Below, piece after piece: positions 7,314 through 15,302 of a DNA stretch of 37,675 bases. Position numbers and translations under genes: made by a program. The notes below the pieces were generated by a model that was given only the letters and a program-made list of their open reading frames with translations, did no database searches and was not told where the DNA came from. The stretch is from Bacillota bacterium (lineage in GTDB: Bacteria > Bacillota > Bacilli > Paenibacillales > Paenibacillaceae), in assembly GCA_023391635.1 (NCBI GenBank), contig JAEWAQ010000079.1, positions 1-37,675 on the forward strand, read 5' to 3'. Each line of letters opens with the position of its first letter. The first letter of the stretch is position 1.

Positions 7314-8420
7314 TCAACCGGACATTTCTCCCCCTATGGAATGCCCCAGTCCGATCGACGGCAGCCTGACCGTGAAATGCGACCCGTCCGGACCCGAGGC
7401 GGCTTCGAGATGCCCGCCAAGATCGTGAACGATCCTCTGGCAAATGGACAAGCCGAGCCCCGTTCCCTGCTGCTTCGTCGTATAGAACGGTTCGAAGATG
7501 CGTGCCATGACCTCTTGGGGAATGCCCGGACCTGTGTCCTGTATAACGATCGAAACTTGGTCCGGCTTGTCCAGGTCGATCAACTCGCGAATCATCAGCG
7601 TCCCTCCGCCCGTCATCGCCTCGATCGCGTTCTTCGCCAAGTTCAGGAAAACTTGCTTTAGCTGCTCTTTGTCGACTTGTATGGAGCACGCCGCCGGGCA
7701 AGGCTCATATTGAACGACAACCCCATGGAGATGCGCCTCGCTCCGGATCACCGGCATAATTTCCTTCAAAACAGATGCCGCTCTCGTGGAGACAAGCTTG
7801 AACGTCCGCGGCTTGCTGAGCAGCAAAAATTCATCCACCAGCACATTGATCCGATCGAGCTCCGACATCATCACCTGGACAAACTCGCCTTCCTTAACCA
7901 TCTGCCGGTCGGACAGCGACCTCTCGAGCAGCTGCATGAAGCCGCGTATGGCGGTCAGCGGATTGCGGATCTCATGTGCGGTTCCCGCTGCGACCTGGCC
8001 GATCGTCTTCAATTGGTCGGACCTGCGCACCTGTTCCTCCAATAGCTTTACGCGGGAGACGTCCTCAAACAGCACATAAGCGCCCATAATCGTTCCGGAG
8101 CCGTTCTCTTGCAAGATATCCCCGTCCAACAGCAGAAATCGCCGCCGCTCTCCCTCTCCCCATTCCGCCATGCGGCTGTTGAAAGTTCTCCCCTTCAGCA
8201 AGCTTCTGTCGAAAGGACGGGAACGCCATCCCGTCTCCGCGATCCATTCCTCCGCCGACCGGCCGATCCAGGCTTTGCGACGCACGTCGAACATGGAGCA
8301 AACCGATTCGCTGATCTCCACAATGCAATAAGCCGCATTTACCATGATGACGCCGAAATTGCTCGCCGCCAATAGACGCTCGGCAAACAACCGTTTGAAC
8401 AGTTCCCGATTTGCCTCCAC
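7314..8420 (-). CDS. PAS-domain sensor histidine kinase (sporulation-kinase-like)
   Basis: A 368-residue soluble kinase with one N-terminal PAS domain (~15-125), a HisKA dimerisation helix with phospho-acceptor His149 (GTAHEIRNPLTAIRGFMQLL), and a HATPase_c domain (N-box NLAKNAIEAM, G1 DTGPGIP, F-box FEPFYTTK, G2 GTGLGLSI). It has no membrane segments, so it senses a cytoplasmic cue. The H-box and layout are those of KinA/KinE-type kinases that feed the Spo0 phosphorelay, and spo0F lies about 6 kb away. No response regulator is adjacent, so it is an orphan kinase. The start is GTG at 8420, preceded by GAGGTGA. The gene sits between the SRP RNA and dnaX, which directly follow each other in B. 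subtilis. Confidence 0.9.
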   Translation of the reverse strand: MEANRELFKRLFAERLLAASNFGVIMVNAAYCIVEISESVCSMFDVRRKAWIGRSAEEWIAETGWRSRPFDRSLLKGRTFNSRMAEWGEGERRRFLLLDGDILQENGSGTIMGAYVLFEDVSRVKLLEEQVRRSDQLKTIGQVAAGTAHEIRNPLTAIRGFMQLLERSLSDRQMVKEGEFVQVMMSELDRINVLVDEFLLLSKPRTFKLVSTRAASVLKEIMPVIRSEAHLHGVVVQYEPCPAACSIQVDKEQLKQVFLNLAKNAIEAMTGGGTLMIRELIDLDKPDQVSIVIQDTGPGIPQEVMARIFEPFYTTKQQGTGLGLSICQRIVHDLGGHLEAASGPDGSHFTVRLPSIGLGHSIGGEMSG

Positions 8421-8453
8421 TTAGCCTGTCACCTCAGGTCCGGAGTCATATGC

Positions 8454-8495
8454 AAAAAGCACCCGGCGCATTCATGCTAACGCCAAGGTGCTTGC
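8454..8495 (-). terminator. Terminator of the SRP RNA gene
   Basis: On the minus strand AGCACCTTGGCG and CGCCGGGTGCT form an interrupted hairpin followed by TTTTTG. It lies just past the SRP RNA 3' end and 34 bp before the kinase start, so the kinase may depend on read-through or on a promoter I cannot define. Confidence 0.7.
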
Positions 8496-8515
8496 TACAA
8501 TACTTTATGAAATAG

Positions 8516-8784
8516 AACCGTGCACCTGTTCTCGATCGTTGGAACCCAGTCGCACAAGTCAGTCCGCTCAGGCAGGGCACTCCTCCAACACAAGAACGTC
8601 ACCACTTACGGCTGCTTCCTTCCGGACCTGACCGGGTTCATGGCCGTTCCTCGCAGAGGACCCCACCGTCAACACGGCGCTGGACTTGCCGATTCCTGCA
8701 TCCCAAGACCTCAAACAGGGATTCGACCTCGCTGGAGCGGATTGCGAGCTACAGGGCACCGCTACCTCCCCGTCTAGCACGGCA
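8516..8784 (-). ncRNA. scr: Signal recognition particle RNA, large bacterial type
   Basis: The minus strand carries the hallmark apical SRP domain, with GGTCCTCTGCGAGGAAC and then CAGGTCCGGAAGGAAGCAGC around 8605-8665. The 5' end (GCCGTGCTAGACGGGGAGG) and the 3' end (GGTGCACGG) are complementary and close an Alu-type domain, as expected for the ~270-nt Bacillus-type RNA. The 5' end agrees with the start predicted by the promoter (8784). The 3' end is placed by the closing pairing, to within several bases. It binds Ffh and targets membrane and secreted proteins. Position next to dnaX is conserved in Bacilli. Confidence 0.95.
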
Positions 8785-8790
8785 AAATTA

Positions 8791-8819
8791 AGTATAGCGA
8801 ATTGCCGTCCGAAGTGCAA
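8791..8819 (-). promoter_or_regulatory. Promoter of the SRP RNA gene
   Basis: On the minus strand TTGCAC (8814-8819), a 17-bp spacer and TATACT (8791-8796) place the start 7 bases further at 8784, the expected RNA 5' end. Confidence 0.75.
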
Positions 8820-8842
8820 TAGAAGGGAATGGTTCCCAGCTC

Positions 8843-9268
8843 CTACCTAAGCGAACGGACATGAATCGTATAGCGGGGGAAATTGAACCGAAGGATCGCC
8901 GCCGCTTCGCGTTCAACGGTCGGCACTTCCCTGGCTTCGAGGCCTGGGCTGACCTTCAGCGTGACATAAGCGTCCGGGCCATTAAAGGAAATGTTCGCGC
9001 CGACGACTCCCCGCAAATCGCTGATGGACCTGCGCATCTGGTCGGCAGCGTTCGCGTCGCTCACTGCCATATGGGGCCCCGACAGATGAGGATTGGCATT
9101 GGATGTGCCGAGATAGCCGTCGCTGCCGTAACTTTGCGTCTTCGTGCCATTGCCCGTATTAGCCGCATTGTTGCCGGCGCATCCCGAGAACAAGGCGATC
9201 GTAGCGGCCAACAGAAGCACGGGTACGAACCGGAATGTCGCTGCCGCTCGCTTGTGTTTGAAGTTCAT
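8843..9268 (-). CDS. YhcN/YlaJ family sporulation lipoprotein
   Basis: A 141-residue lipoprotein precursor with a basic start, a hydrophobic segment (~14-27) and a lipobox ending at Cys30 (ALFSGC). An Asn/Thr/Gly-rich linker follows, then the conserved YhcN/YlaJ domain (SDLRGVVGANISFNGPDAYVTL). In Bacillus, members are made in the forespore and lie in the spore's inner membrane, affecting outgrowth. Its ribosome site (GGGAGG) is the 3' arm of the rpmE terminator hairpin, so read-through from rpmE would put the site inside a stem. It is followed by the SRP RNA promoter. Confidence 0.88.
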   Translation of the reverse strand: MNFKHKRAAATFRFVPVLLLAATIALFSGCAGNNAANTGNGTKTQSYGSDGYLGTSNANPHLSGPHMAVSDANAADQMRRSISDLRGVVGANISFNGPDAYVTLKVSPGLEAREVPTVEREAAAILRFNFPRYTIHVRSLR

Positions 9269-9269
9269 G

Positions 9270-9309
9270 AAAAAAACCTCCCTTTACCCGCTAGGATGCG
9301 GAGGGAGGT
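9270..9309 (-). terminator. Terminator after rpmE, overlapping the yhcN-like ribosome site
   Basis: On the minus strand ACCTCCCT and AGGGAGGT form an 8-bp stem with a ~21-base loop, followed by TTTTTTT. The 3' arm and T-run end at the ATG of the YhcN-like gene. Confidence 0.8.
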
Positions 9310-9328
9310 CGTTCTCTATGCAGCCATT

Positions 9329-9526
9329 TTACAGACCGTATTTTTTCTTGAATTTATCAACGCGTCCGCCGGCATCCAGAAACTTCTGCTTGCCTGTGAA
9401 GAACGGATGGCAGTTCGAGCAAACTTCGACCCGGATATTCGAACGAATCGAACCCGTTTCGAACGTGTTGCCGCAAGCGCAAGTAGCCGTCGTCACATGA
9501 TATTGCGGATGGATGTTATCTTTCAA
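9329..9526 (-). CDS. rpmE: 50S ribosomal protein L31, zinc-binding type
   Basis: A 65-residue L31 that begins MKDNIHPQYH and carries the four cysteines of the C+ (zinc-binding) form: CAC at 16-18 and CSNC at 36-39. A zinc-free paralogue is often induced on zinc starvation elsewhere in such genomes, but none is seen here. I chose the TTG at 9526 because AGGTG lies 6 bases upstream and the protein then has the family length. The in-frame GTG at 9535 is part of that ribosome site. It has its own promoter. Confidence 0.95.
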   Translation of the reverse strand: MKDNIHPQYHVTTATCACGNTFETGSIRSNIRVEVCSNCHPFFTGKQKFLDAGGRVDKFKKKYGL

Positions 9527-9589
9527 GGGGTTCACCTACTTTCTCGCCCTGGACCAACATGCGGATCCAGAGTAATGGACACATAGAGC

Positions 9590-9619
9590 AGTATATCATG
9601 TTAGCTACGCAGTTATCAA
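9590..9619 (-). promoter_or_regulatory. Promoter of rpmE
   Basis: On the minus strand TTGATA (9614-9619), an 18-bp spacer and TATACT (9590-9595) lie about 60 bp upstream of the coding start. Confidence 0.65.
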
Positions 9620-9642
9620 TCACGATTTTACGGCGATTCGCA

Positions 9643-10896
9643 TTAGGCTTGCTGCGACTTAGGCGGCACGTGCGTGTAAGAACCGATGACCACGTCCGGA
9701 AGCTCGTCGCGATAAATATCCAGCAATGTCTTCATCCCGTAAATTTCCCCTTGTGCCGCAGGAATCAGCGACAGATACGCATCCGGATCGATGTTGAGGT
9801 TGCGCATCTGGATCAGCTTGAGGCCCGTCCGCCGGGCGAAACCGATCATCGCCTCGATCTCCTCTTCGCGGTCGGTCACGCCGGGAAATACCAAATAGTT
9901 GATCGAGGTATAGACACCCTTATCCGTTGCATAGCGCAGCGACTTCTCGACGTTCTTCAGCGTATAACCGCGCGGCTTGTAATACGCATTGTAATGATCG
10001 TCGAGCGCGCTGATCGTGCTGACGCGCATCAGGTCCAGGCCCGCATCGGTAATGGCGCGCAGATGGTCCGTCAAGCCCGCATTCGTATTGATATTGATAT
10101 AGCCGCTGGCGGTCTGCTCGCGCACCCGCTTGATCGCTTCGATGATCGTCTTCGCCTGCGTGGACGGCTCCCCTTCGCAGCCTTGGCCGAAGCTGATGAT
10201 CGCCTCCGGCGCGCGAAGATGCTCGAGCATGATGTCGACCAGGTCGTCTACGGACGGCTTGAACTTCAGCCGAGTCTGAGGGGCGGGAAAGCCGCTGTCA
10301 TCCGGTTGCTCGGAAATGCAGCCGAAGCAGCCCGCATTGCAGGAGAACGATACGGGAACCGCGCCTTCCAACCGTTGCAAGAACGTATTGGAGGCGGTCA
10401 GACATTCGTATTCCAGTGCGCAATGGGAGAGATGGCGATAGAGCTCGTTGTTCGGATGGGCCTTCAGGAGCCGATCCACTTGCACTTCGAGCTCCCTGCG
10501 ATCGCAATTTTCGGGATTCCACGGCTGCGGATCGTCGGTCGGATCGGCGGCCACGTAGAAGCTATCGTTCTTCCACACGACTGCCGTATATCCGAATAGC
10601 GGAAACAATTGCGACTTATCCTGCTTCATATATCCAGGCACGTACAATCTCGTGAACCCTTGCGGCAGCAGTGCGCCGACCGCTTGGCTGCCGCCGGGCA
10701 ACGCCTGCATCTCGCCGGTCTTCGGATCCATCCCGATGGCCCTTGTATTCGGCAGCCCCACCAGCGTGGCGCCGGCCGGCAGCGGGATCAACTCGTCCTC
10801 CAGCAATTCGACCAGATCATTCCCGCTGCGCGCGACTGCGTGAAGCTCGGGGTGATCGTACACTTGCCCTTGTTCGTCTGCGTATACCAGATACAT
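9643..10896 (-). CDS. Radical SAM protein of unknown function
   Basis: A 417-residue protein in two parts. Residues 1 to ~175 form a non-catalytic domain I do not recognise. Residues ~180-385 are a radical SAM barrel with the canonical C-x3-C-x2-C cluster (Cys186, 190, 193 in CNAGCFGC), a GE-like motif (GQGCEGEPS) and later strands (YININTNAGLTD, DLMRVSTISA). Such enzymes cleave S-adenosylmethionine to a 5'-deoxyadenosyl radical. I see no SPASM-type extra cysteine cluster at the C-terminus. It lies between rho and rpmE, 41 bp after rho, and is probably co-transcribed with rho. B. subtilis has no gene at this place. The substrate is unknown, and a role in modifying translation or transcription machinery is speculation from location. 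Confidence 0.85.
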   Translation of the reverse strand: MYLVYADEQGQVYDHPELHAVARSGNDLVELLEDELIPLPAGATLVGLPNTRAIGMDPKTGEMQALPGGSQAVGALLPQGFTRLYVPGYMKQDKSQLFPLFGYTAVVWKNDSFYVAADPTDDPQPWNPENCDRRELEVQVDRLLKAHPNNELYRHLSHCALEYECLTASNTFLQRLEGAVPVSFSCNAGCFGCISEQPDDSGFPAPQTRLKFKPSVDDLVDIMLEHLRAPEAIISFGQGCEGEPSTQAKTIIEAIKRVREQTASGYININTNAGLTDHLRAITDAGLDLMRVSTISALDDHYNAYYKPRGYTLKNVEKSLRYATDKGVYTSINYLVFPGVTDREEEIEAMIGFARRTGLKLIQMRNLNIDPDAYLSLIPAAQGEIYGMKTLLDIYRDELPDVVIGSYTHVPPKSQQA

Positions 10897-10937
10897 CCGC
10901 CTTGCGCTCCTTTCTCCTTCGGCAGAATCGCCCGTCG

Positions 10938-12302
10938 TCAGGAGGAAGTGCCCCGGGGCGGCCTGCGGCCGACGCTGCTTGCACTGCTGCTACCGCTGCT
11001 GCTGCTGCGGCTGGCACTGCCCGCGCTCCCATTGCTTCCGGCAGGCGGGGAAATGCCGGTCGTATCGAGCATGTCCAGAAATTCCTGATTCGTCTTCGTA
11101 TTGCCCAGCTTCTTCAGGAATTGCTCCACATACTCTTGCGAATCGTTCATGCTCTTACGGATCGCCCACAGCTTCTCCAGCGCTTCCTTGCCGAGCAGCA
11201 GTTCCTCGCGGCGCGTGCCCGAGCGGCGGATATCGAGCGCAGGGAAGATGCGGCGCTCCGCCAGCTTGCGATCCAAGTGCAGTTCCATATTGCCCGTACC
11301 CTTGAATTCTTCGTAGATGATGTCGTCCATCCGCGAACCCGTCTCGATCAGTGCCGTCGCCAGAATCGTCAGGCTGCCGCCTTCCTCCACGTTCCGCGCA
11401 GCTCCGAAGAAGCGCTTGGGCCGATGAAAGGAAGCCGGATCGATCCCGCCGGACAGCGTGCGTCCGGAAGGCGGTACGACCAAATTGTAAGCCCGGGCGA
11501 GCCGCGTGAGGCTGTCCATCAGAATGACAACGTCCTTCTTCGACTCCACCAGTCTCAGCGCTCGCTCCAGCACCAACTCGGCAACTTTAATATGGTTCTC
11601 CGGCTTCTCGTCGAAAGTGGAAGCGACGACTTCGCCCTTGACCGATCGCTGCATGTCCGTTACTTCCTCCGGACGTTCGTCGACCAGCAGAACGAACAGC
11701 TCGATATCCGGTCGATTGGTCGAAATGCTGTTGGCGATTTCCTTCAGGAGCAGCGTCTTGCCTGCCTTGGGAGGAGCGACGATCAGGCCGCGTTGGCCGA
11801 GTCCTACGGGTGACAACAGGTCGATGATGCGGGTGGACAATCGGGTGGGAGATGTTTCGAGAACGAGCATGTCCTGTGGATACAAAGGCGTCAATGCGGG
11901 AAAATGGAGCCGTTCCGACGCCGTCTCCGGCGGATCGCCGTTTACAGCGTTCACCTGCAACAAGCCGAAGTAGCGCTCATTCTCCTTGGGAGCCCGGCAT
12001 TTGCCGGATACGAGATCGCCGGTTCTCAGATCGAACTTGCGAATCTGCGAAGCCGAGATATAGATGTCGTCATTGCTGGACTCATATTTGAGCGGCCGCA
12101 AAAATCCGAAACCGTCCGGCAATACGTCAAGGATTCCCTCCATGAACATATGGCCGCTTCGCTCTGCCTGCGCGCGCAGGATCGCGATAATGAGCTCCTT
12201 CTTCTTCATCTGGCCGTACGCGGCGATCTGGTGTTCCTTCGCCAGCTTGTACAGCTCTGTCAGTTTGAGTTCTTCCAAATCTGACATTTGGAATTCGTTC
12301 AC
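10938..12302 (-). CDS. rho: Transcription termination factor Rho
   Basis: A homohexameric RNA helicase that ends transcription. The 454-residue protein has the N-terminal Rho_N helices (LEELKLTELYKLAKEHQI), the RNA-binding cold-shock-like domain (GILDVLPDGFGFLRP), and a RecA-type ATPase domain with Walker A PPKAGKT and Walker B DVVILMDSLTRLARAYN. The Q/R-loop region GGIDPASFHRPKRFFGAARN is also present. The GTG at 12302 is chosen because GAGAGGG precedes it, and the ATG at 12287 has no ribosome site. After the usual end (FLDMLDTTG) there is an extra ~30-residue Ser/Gly-rich tail ending RRPPRGTSS. It lies 29 bp behind murZ. Confidence 0.96.
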   Translation of the reverse strand: MNEFQMSDLEELKLTELYKLAKEHQIAAYGQMKKKELIIAILRAQAERSGHMFMEGILDVLPDGFGFLRPLKYESSNDDIYISASQIRKFDLRTGDLVSGKCRAPKENERYFGLLQVNAVNGDPPETASERLHFPALTPLYPQDMLVLETSPTRLSTRIIDLLSPVGLGQRGLIVAPPKAGKTLLLKEIANSISTNRPDIELFVLLVDERPEEVTDMQRSVKGEVVASTFDEKPENHIKVAELVLERALRLVESKKDVVILMDSLTRLARAYNLVVPPSGRTLSGGIDPASFHRPKRFFGAARNVEEGGSLTILATALIETGSRMDDIIYEEFKGTGNMELHLDRKLAERRIFPALDIRRSGTRREELLLGKEALEKLWAIRKSMNDSQEYVEQFLKKLGNTKTNQEFLDMLDTTGISPPAGSNGSAGSASRSSSSGSSSASSVGRRPPRGTSS

Positions 12303-12331
12303 AATGGATCCCTCTCTTAATCTTGCAAAAT

Positions 12332-13582
12332 TTACCCTTGCCGCCACACTTCCGCGCCCAGATTGCTCAACTGCGCAACAAGCTTCTCGTATCCGCGGTC
12401 GATATATTCGACGCCCGATATTTCCGTCGTGCCTTCTGGCACCGTCAGCCCGGCGACGACTAGCGATGCGCCTGCCCGCAGATCCGCAGCGCGCACCTTC
12501 GCGGCATTCAGACGCCCGCCTTCGATGATCGCCGAACGGCCTTCCACCCGAATTTGCGCACCCATTCGCATCAATTCCGGCACATGCTTGAAGCGATTGC
12601 TGTACACATAATCGGACAGAATGCCTACGCCTGCAGCCTGGGTAAGCAGGCTGGTCATCGGCGATTGCAGATCGGTAGCGAATCCCGGGTACACAAGCGC
12701 CTTGACGTCGACGGATTCATAGCGGGGCTGGCCGACAACGCGGATCGATTCGTCCATTTCGTAGACGTGAACGCCCATCTCTTGGAGTTTTGCAGTCACT
12801 GCTTCCAGATGCTTCGGAATAATATTATCGATAAGTACGTCGCCGCGGGTCGCGGCGGCCGCGATCATATAAGTGCCTGCCTGAATCCGGTCGGGAATGA
12901 TCGAATGCCTGCAGCCGTGCAGCTCGCTGACGCCTTCGATGCGGATCGTCTCCGTGCCGGCCCCTTTGATCTTCGCTCCCATGGAATTGAGCAGCGTGGC
13001 GACATCGATGATTTCCGGTTCCTTCGCGGCATTCTCGATGACCGTGGAACCGGTAGCCCGCGATGCGGCCAGCATGATGTTGATCGTCGCGCCGACGCTA
13101 ACGACATCCAGGTAGATCTTGGCGCCGCGCAGTTCCTTCGCCCGAATGCGGATGGCGCCGAATTCATTGGATACTTCCGCGCCCAGCGCCTCGAACCCCT
13201 TGATATGCTGATCGATCGGCCGGGGCTCGAAGTTGCAGCCGCCCGGCAACCCGATCACCGCCTCGCCGAAGCGCCCGAGCAGCGCTCCCATAAGATAATA
13301 AGAGGCGCGCAGCAGCTTGACTCGGCCGTTGGGCATGGGCACCGATCGAATCGAGGACGGATCGATCGACATCATGTCCTCGGTCCAGTCGACTTTGCAG
13401 CCGAGTTCTTCCAGCAGCTCCGCGTACACCGCTACGTCGGTCAATTGCGGTAAGTTATCAAGACGCACTTCCGATTCCGCCAGGATGGCCGCGGGGATCA
13501 GCGCGATCGCGCTGTTCTTCGCGCCGCTGATGCCGACGGTTCCACGCAGCGGACGACCGCCCCGAATCATTAATCTCTCCAT
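12332..13582 (-). CDS. murZ: UDP-N-acetylglucosamine 1-carboxyvinyltransferase (MurA2/MurZ)
   Basis: The first committed enzyme of peptidoglycan synthesis, which transfers enolpyruvate from PEP to UDP-GlcNAc. The 416-residue protein starts MERLMIRGGRPLRGTVGISG. It has the catalytic Cys116 in GLPGGCNFEPRPIDQH, the residue alkylated by fosfomycin, so the enzyme should be sensitive. Position between fbaA and rho marks it as the MurZ (MurAB) paralogue of Bacilli. The transaldolase (ywjH) and glpX genes found nearby in B. subtilis are absent here. ATG at 13582 follows GAGGAGG. The frame is open another 32 codons but without support. Confidence 0.93.
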   Translation of the reverse strand: MERLMIRGGRPLRGTVGISGAKNSAIALIPAAILAESEVRLDNLPQLTDVAVYAELLEELGCKVDWTEDMMSIDPSSIRSVPMPNGRVKLLRASYYLMGALLGRFGEAVIGLPGGCNFEPRPIDQHIKGFEALGAEVSNEFGAIRIRAKELRGAKIYLDVVSVGATINIMLAASRATGSTVIENAAKEPEIIDVATLLNSMGAKIKGAGTETIRIEGVSELHGCRHSIIPDRIQAGTYMIAAAATRGDVLIDNIIPKHLEAVTAKLQEMGVHVYEMDESIRVVGQPRYESVDVKALVYPGFATDLQSPMTSLLTQAAGVGILSDYVYSNRFKHVPELMRMGAQIRVEGRSAIIEGGRLNAAKVRAADLRAGASLVVAGLTVPEGTTEISGVEYIDRGYEKLVAQLSNLGAEVWRQG

Positions 13583-13647
13583 GAATGCAGGGTCCTCCTC
13601 GTGTTGTTCCGGACCGCCGGCCTGCTTATCCGAATCGTTGCAGGAAC

Positions 13648-13673
13648 GGGAAAACGCCGCAAGACGTTTTCCC
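13648..13673. repeat. Inverted repeat between fbaA and murZ
   Basis: GGGAAAACG and CGTTTTCCC flank an 8-base loop. There is no clean T-run on the minus strand after it, so it may be a weak terminator or an mRNA processing/stability hairpin between the two genes. Confidence 0.45.
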
Positions 13674-13746
13674 GTCACGTAACCGAACGCTGTCTATGTT
13701 GACGGCCGTCCACTGGGCAAGCCCGGACGGAACCCGGTGCATATCC

Positions 13747-14601
13747 TTACGCTTGGTTGCTGCTGCCGAACAAACGGATTTTCTCTTTGACGACTTCTTT
13801 CATCGCGTTGCGTGCGGGGGTCAAATATTTGCGCGGGTCGTATACTTTCGCATCTTTGCCGAGGACTTCGCGAATGGCTTCCGTACAAGCTACTTGGTTC
13901 TCCGTGTTCACGTTGATCTTGCCGACGCCTGCCTGAATCGCCTCGCGGATCATCTCGTCCGGCACGCCGGAGCCGCCATGAAGCACGACGGGAACCGGGA
14001 TCTTGGCCACGACTTCCTTGATGATATCGTAGTGGATCTTGACTTCGCCTTTGTACATGCCGTGAGCCGTGCCTACGGCAATGGCCAGGCAGTCGACGCC
14101 TGTCTCTTCATAGAAACGAATCGCTTCTTCCGGCTTGGCCAATGCGGCATTCGCCTCATCCACGCTGATATCGTCCTCAACGCCGCCGATCGTGCCGAGC
14201 TCGCCTTCGACGGACACGCCCATCGCATGCGCGGCGCGCACGACTTCCTTCGTCAGCCGGATGTTATCTTCATATGAATGATGAGAGCCGTCGAACATGA
14301 CGGAAGAGAATCCGGCGCGGATGCAAGCCATGGCGACTTCGAAAGAGCTGCCGTGATCCAAGTGCAGCGCGATCGGCAAGCCGGACTTCTGAGCGGCCGC
14401 TTGCGCGATGGCGACCGTATATTCCATTCCCATATACTTCAGAGCGCCTTCGCTTACGCCGAAGATGAACGGCGACTTCTCTTCGATGGCGGCATCCGTA
14501 ATCGCTTGGGCGAATTCCAGATTATTCATGTTGAACTGGCCGACGGCGAACTTGCCTGCCTTGGCCTTAGGCAGAAACTCATTCATGGACACGAGTGGCA
14601 T
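13747..14601 (-). CDS. fbaA: Class II fructose-1,6-bisphosphate aldolase
   Basis: A zinc-dependent glycolytic aldolase that cleaves fructose-1,6-bisphosphate to glyceraldehyde-3-phosphate and dihydroxyacetone phosphate. The 284-residue protein has the metal-site motifs LHLDHGSS, GTAHGMY and VLHGGSG and the GKINVNTENQ phosphate-binding strand. It lies between spo0F and murZ as in Bacillus. The ATG follows AGGAGGAG, and it has its own strong promoter behind the spo0F terminator. Confidence 0.97.
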   Translation of the reverse strand: MPLVSMNEFLPKAKAGKFAVGQFNMNNLEFAQAITDAAIEEKSPFIFGVSEGALKYMGMEYTVAIAQAAAQKSGLPIALHLDHGSSFEVAMACIRAGFSSVMFDGSHHSYEDNIRLTKEVVRAAHAMGVSVEGELGTIGGVEDDISVDEANAALAKPEEAIRFYEETGVDCLAIAVGTAHGMYKGEVKIHYDIIKEVVAKIPVPVVLHGGSGVPDEMIREAIQAGVGKINVNTENQVACTEAIREVLGKDAKVYDPRKYLTPARNAMKEVVKEKIRLFGSSNQA

Positions 14602-14657
14602 AGAAAACTCCTCCTGGCAATATCAAATTCAGTGCTGTCCAAACCTCATACTGCGTC

Positions 14658-14685
14658 ATTATAACACAACCCGTACGCAAGTAAA
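14658..14685 (-). promoter_or_regulatory. Promoter of fbaA (extended -10)
   Basis: On the minus strand TTTACT (14680-14685), a 16-bp spacer and a consensus TATAAT (14658-14663) preceded by TG give an extended -10. The -35 overlaps the T-run of the spo0F terminator. Confidence 0.7.
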
Positions 14686-14725
14686 AACGACTTCGGCGTT
14701 CCGTGGAACGGAGAATGTCGTTTTC
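14683..14725 (-). terminator. Terminator after spo0F
   Basis: On the minus strand AAAACGAC ... GTCGTTTTT enclose an inner CGTTCC/GGAACG hairpin, ending in a T-run. It separates spo0F from fbaA. Confidence 0.75.
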
Positions 14726-14749
14726 ATCGAAGATACTTGCAACGTTCTT

Positions 14750-15145
14750 CTATGAACCTGTAGCGATGCGGGACGAGGGGCCTCCTCCCATCTGCAGGTT
14801 GACGGCCATGCGCATCTCGTCGATGTCGAACGGCTTGGTGAAGTGCATCAGGGCGCCGAGATCCGTCGCTTCCTTGATCATGTCCAGCTCGCCATACGCC
14901 GTCATCATGATCACTTTGATCTCCCGGTTCAGTTCTTTGATCTTCTTCAGAATCTCGAGGCCGTCCATGCCGGGAATCTTCATGTCAAGCAGCACGAGAT
15001 CGGGCGAATGGGCTTTGACGATCTCCAGCGCTGTCCGGCCGTTGGCGGCCTGGAACGTCTCATAGCCTTCCGTTGAAAACACTTCGAGGAGCAGGATCCG
15101 TATTCCGACTTGGTCATCTACGATCAATAGCTTCTTCTTATCCAT
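14750..15145 (-). CDS. spo0F: Sporulation initiation phosphotransferase Spo0F
   Basis: A single-domain response regulator and middle carrier of the phosphorelay, taking phosphate from Kin kinases and passing it to Spo0B. Key residues sit at the same numbers as in B. subtilis: acidic Asp10/Asp11, phospho-acceptor Asp54, Thr82 and Lys104. There is no output domain. At 131 residues it is slightly longer than usual through a Gly/Ser-rich C-terminal tail (GGGPSSRIATGS). The location between pyrG and fbaA is conserved. A sigma-H-type promoter lies just upstream. ATG at 15145 follows GGAGG. Confidence 0.97.
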   Translation of the reverse strand: MDKKKLLIVDDQVGIRILLLEVFSTEGYETFQAANGRTALEIVKAHSPDLVLLDMKIPGMDGLEILKKIKELNREIKVIMMTAYGELDMIKEATDLGALMHFTKPFDIDEMRMAVNLQMGGGPSSRIATGS

Positions 15146-15196
15146 GACCTACCTCCATCGCTGAACCTACAGTCCGATTTTGCCGCATCTCTTCTA

Positions 15197-15226
15197 TTAT
15201 TCGCGCTACGGGCTGCCGATTCCTTC
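15197..15226 (-). promoter_or_regulatory. Sigma-H-like promoter of spo0F
   Basis: On the minus strand GAAGGAATC, a 12-base spacer and CGCGAATAA match the sigma-H consensus (RNAGGAWWW, N11-12, RNNGAATWW) at all but two positions. It starts about 45 bp before the ATG. spo0F is a known sigma-H gene in B. subtilis. Confidence 0.6.
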
Positions 15227-15247
15227 CTTTTCCAGTCATTATCCGGC

Positions 15248-15280
15248 TAAAAAAATAAAACCTTGGCAAATGCCAAGGTT
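15248..15280 (-). terminator. Terminator after pyrG
   Basis: On the minus strand AACCTTGGCA-TT-TGCCAAGGTT is a perfect 10-bp stem followed by TTATTTTTTT. Confidence 0.9.
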
Positions 15281-15302
15281 CGCAGCCCTGCCGCGTGTCC
15301 GA

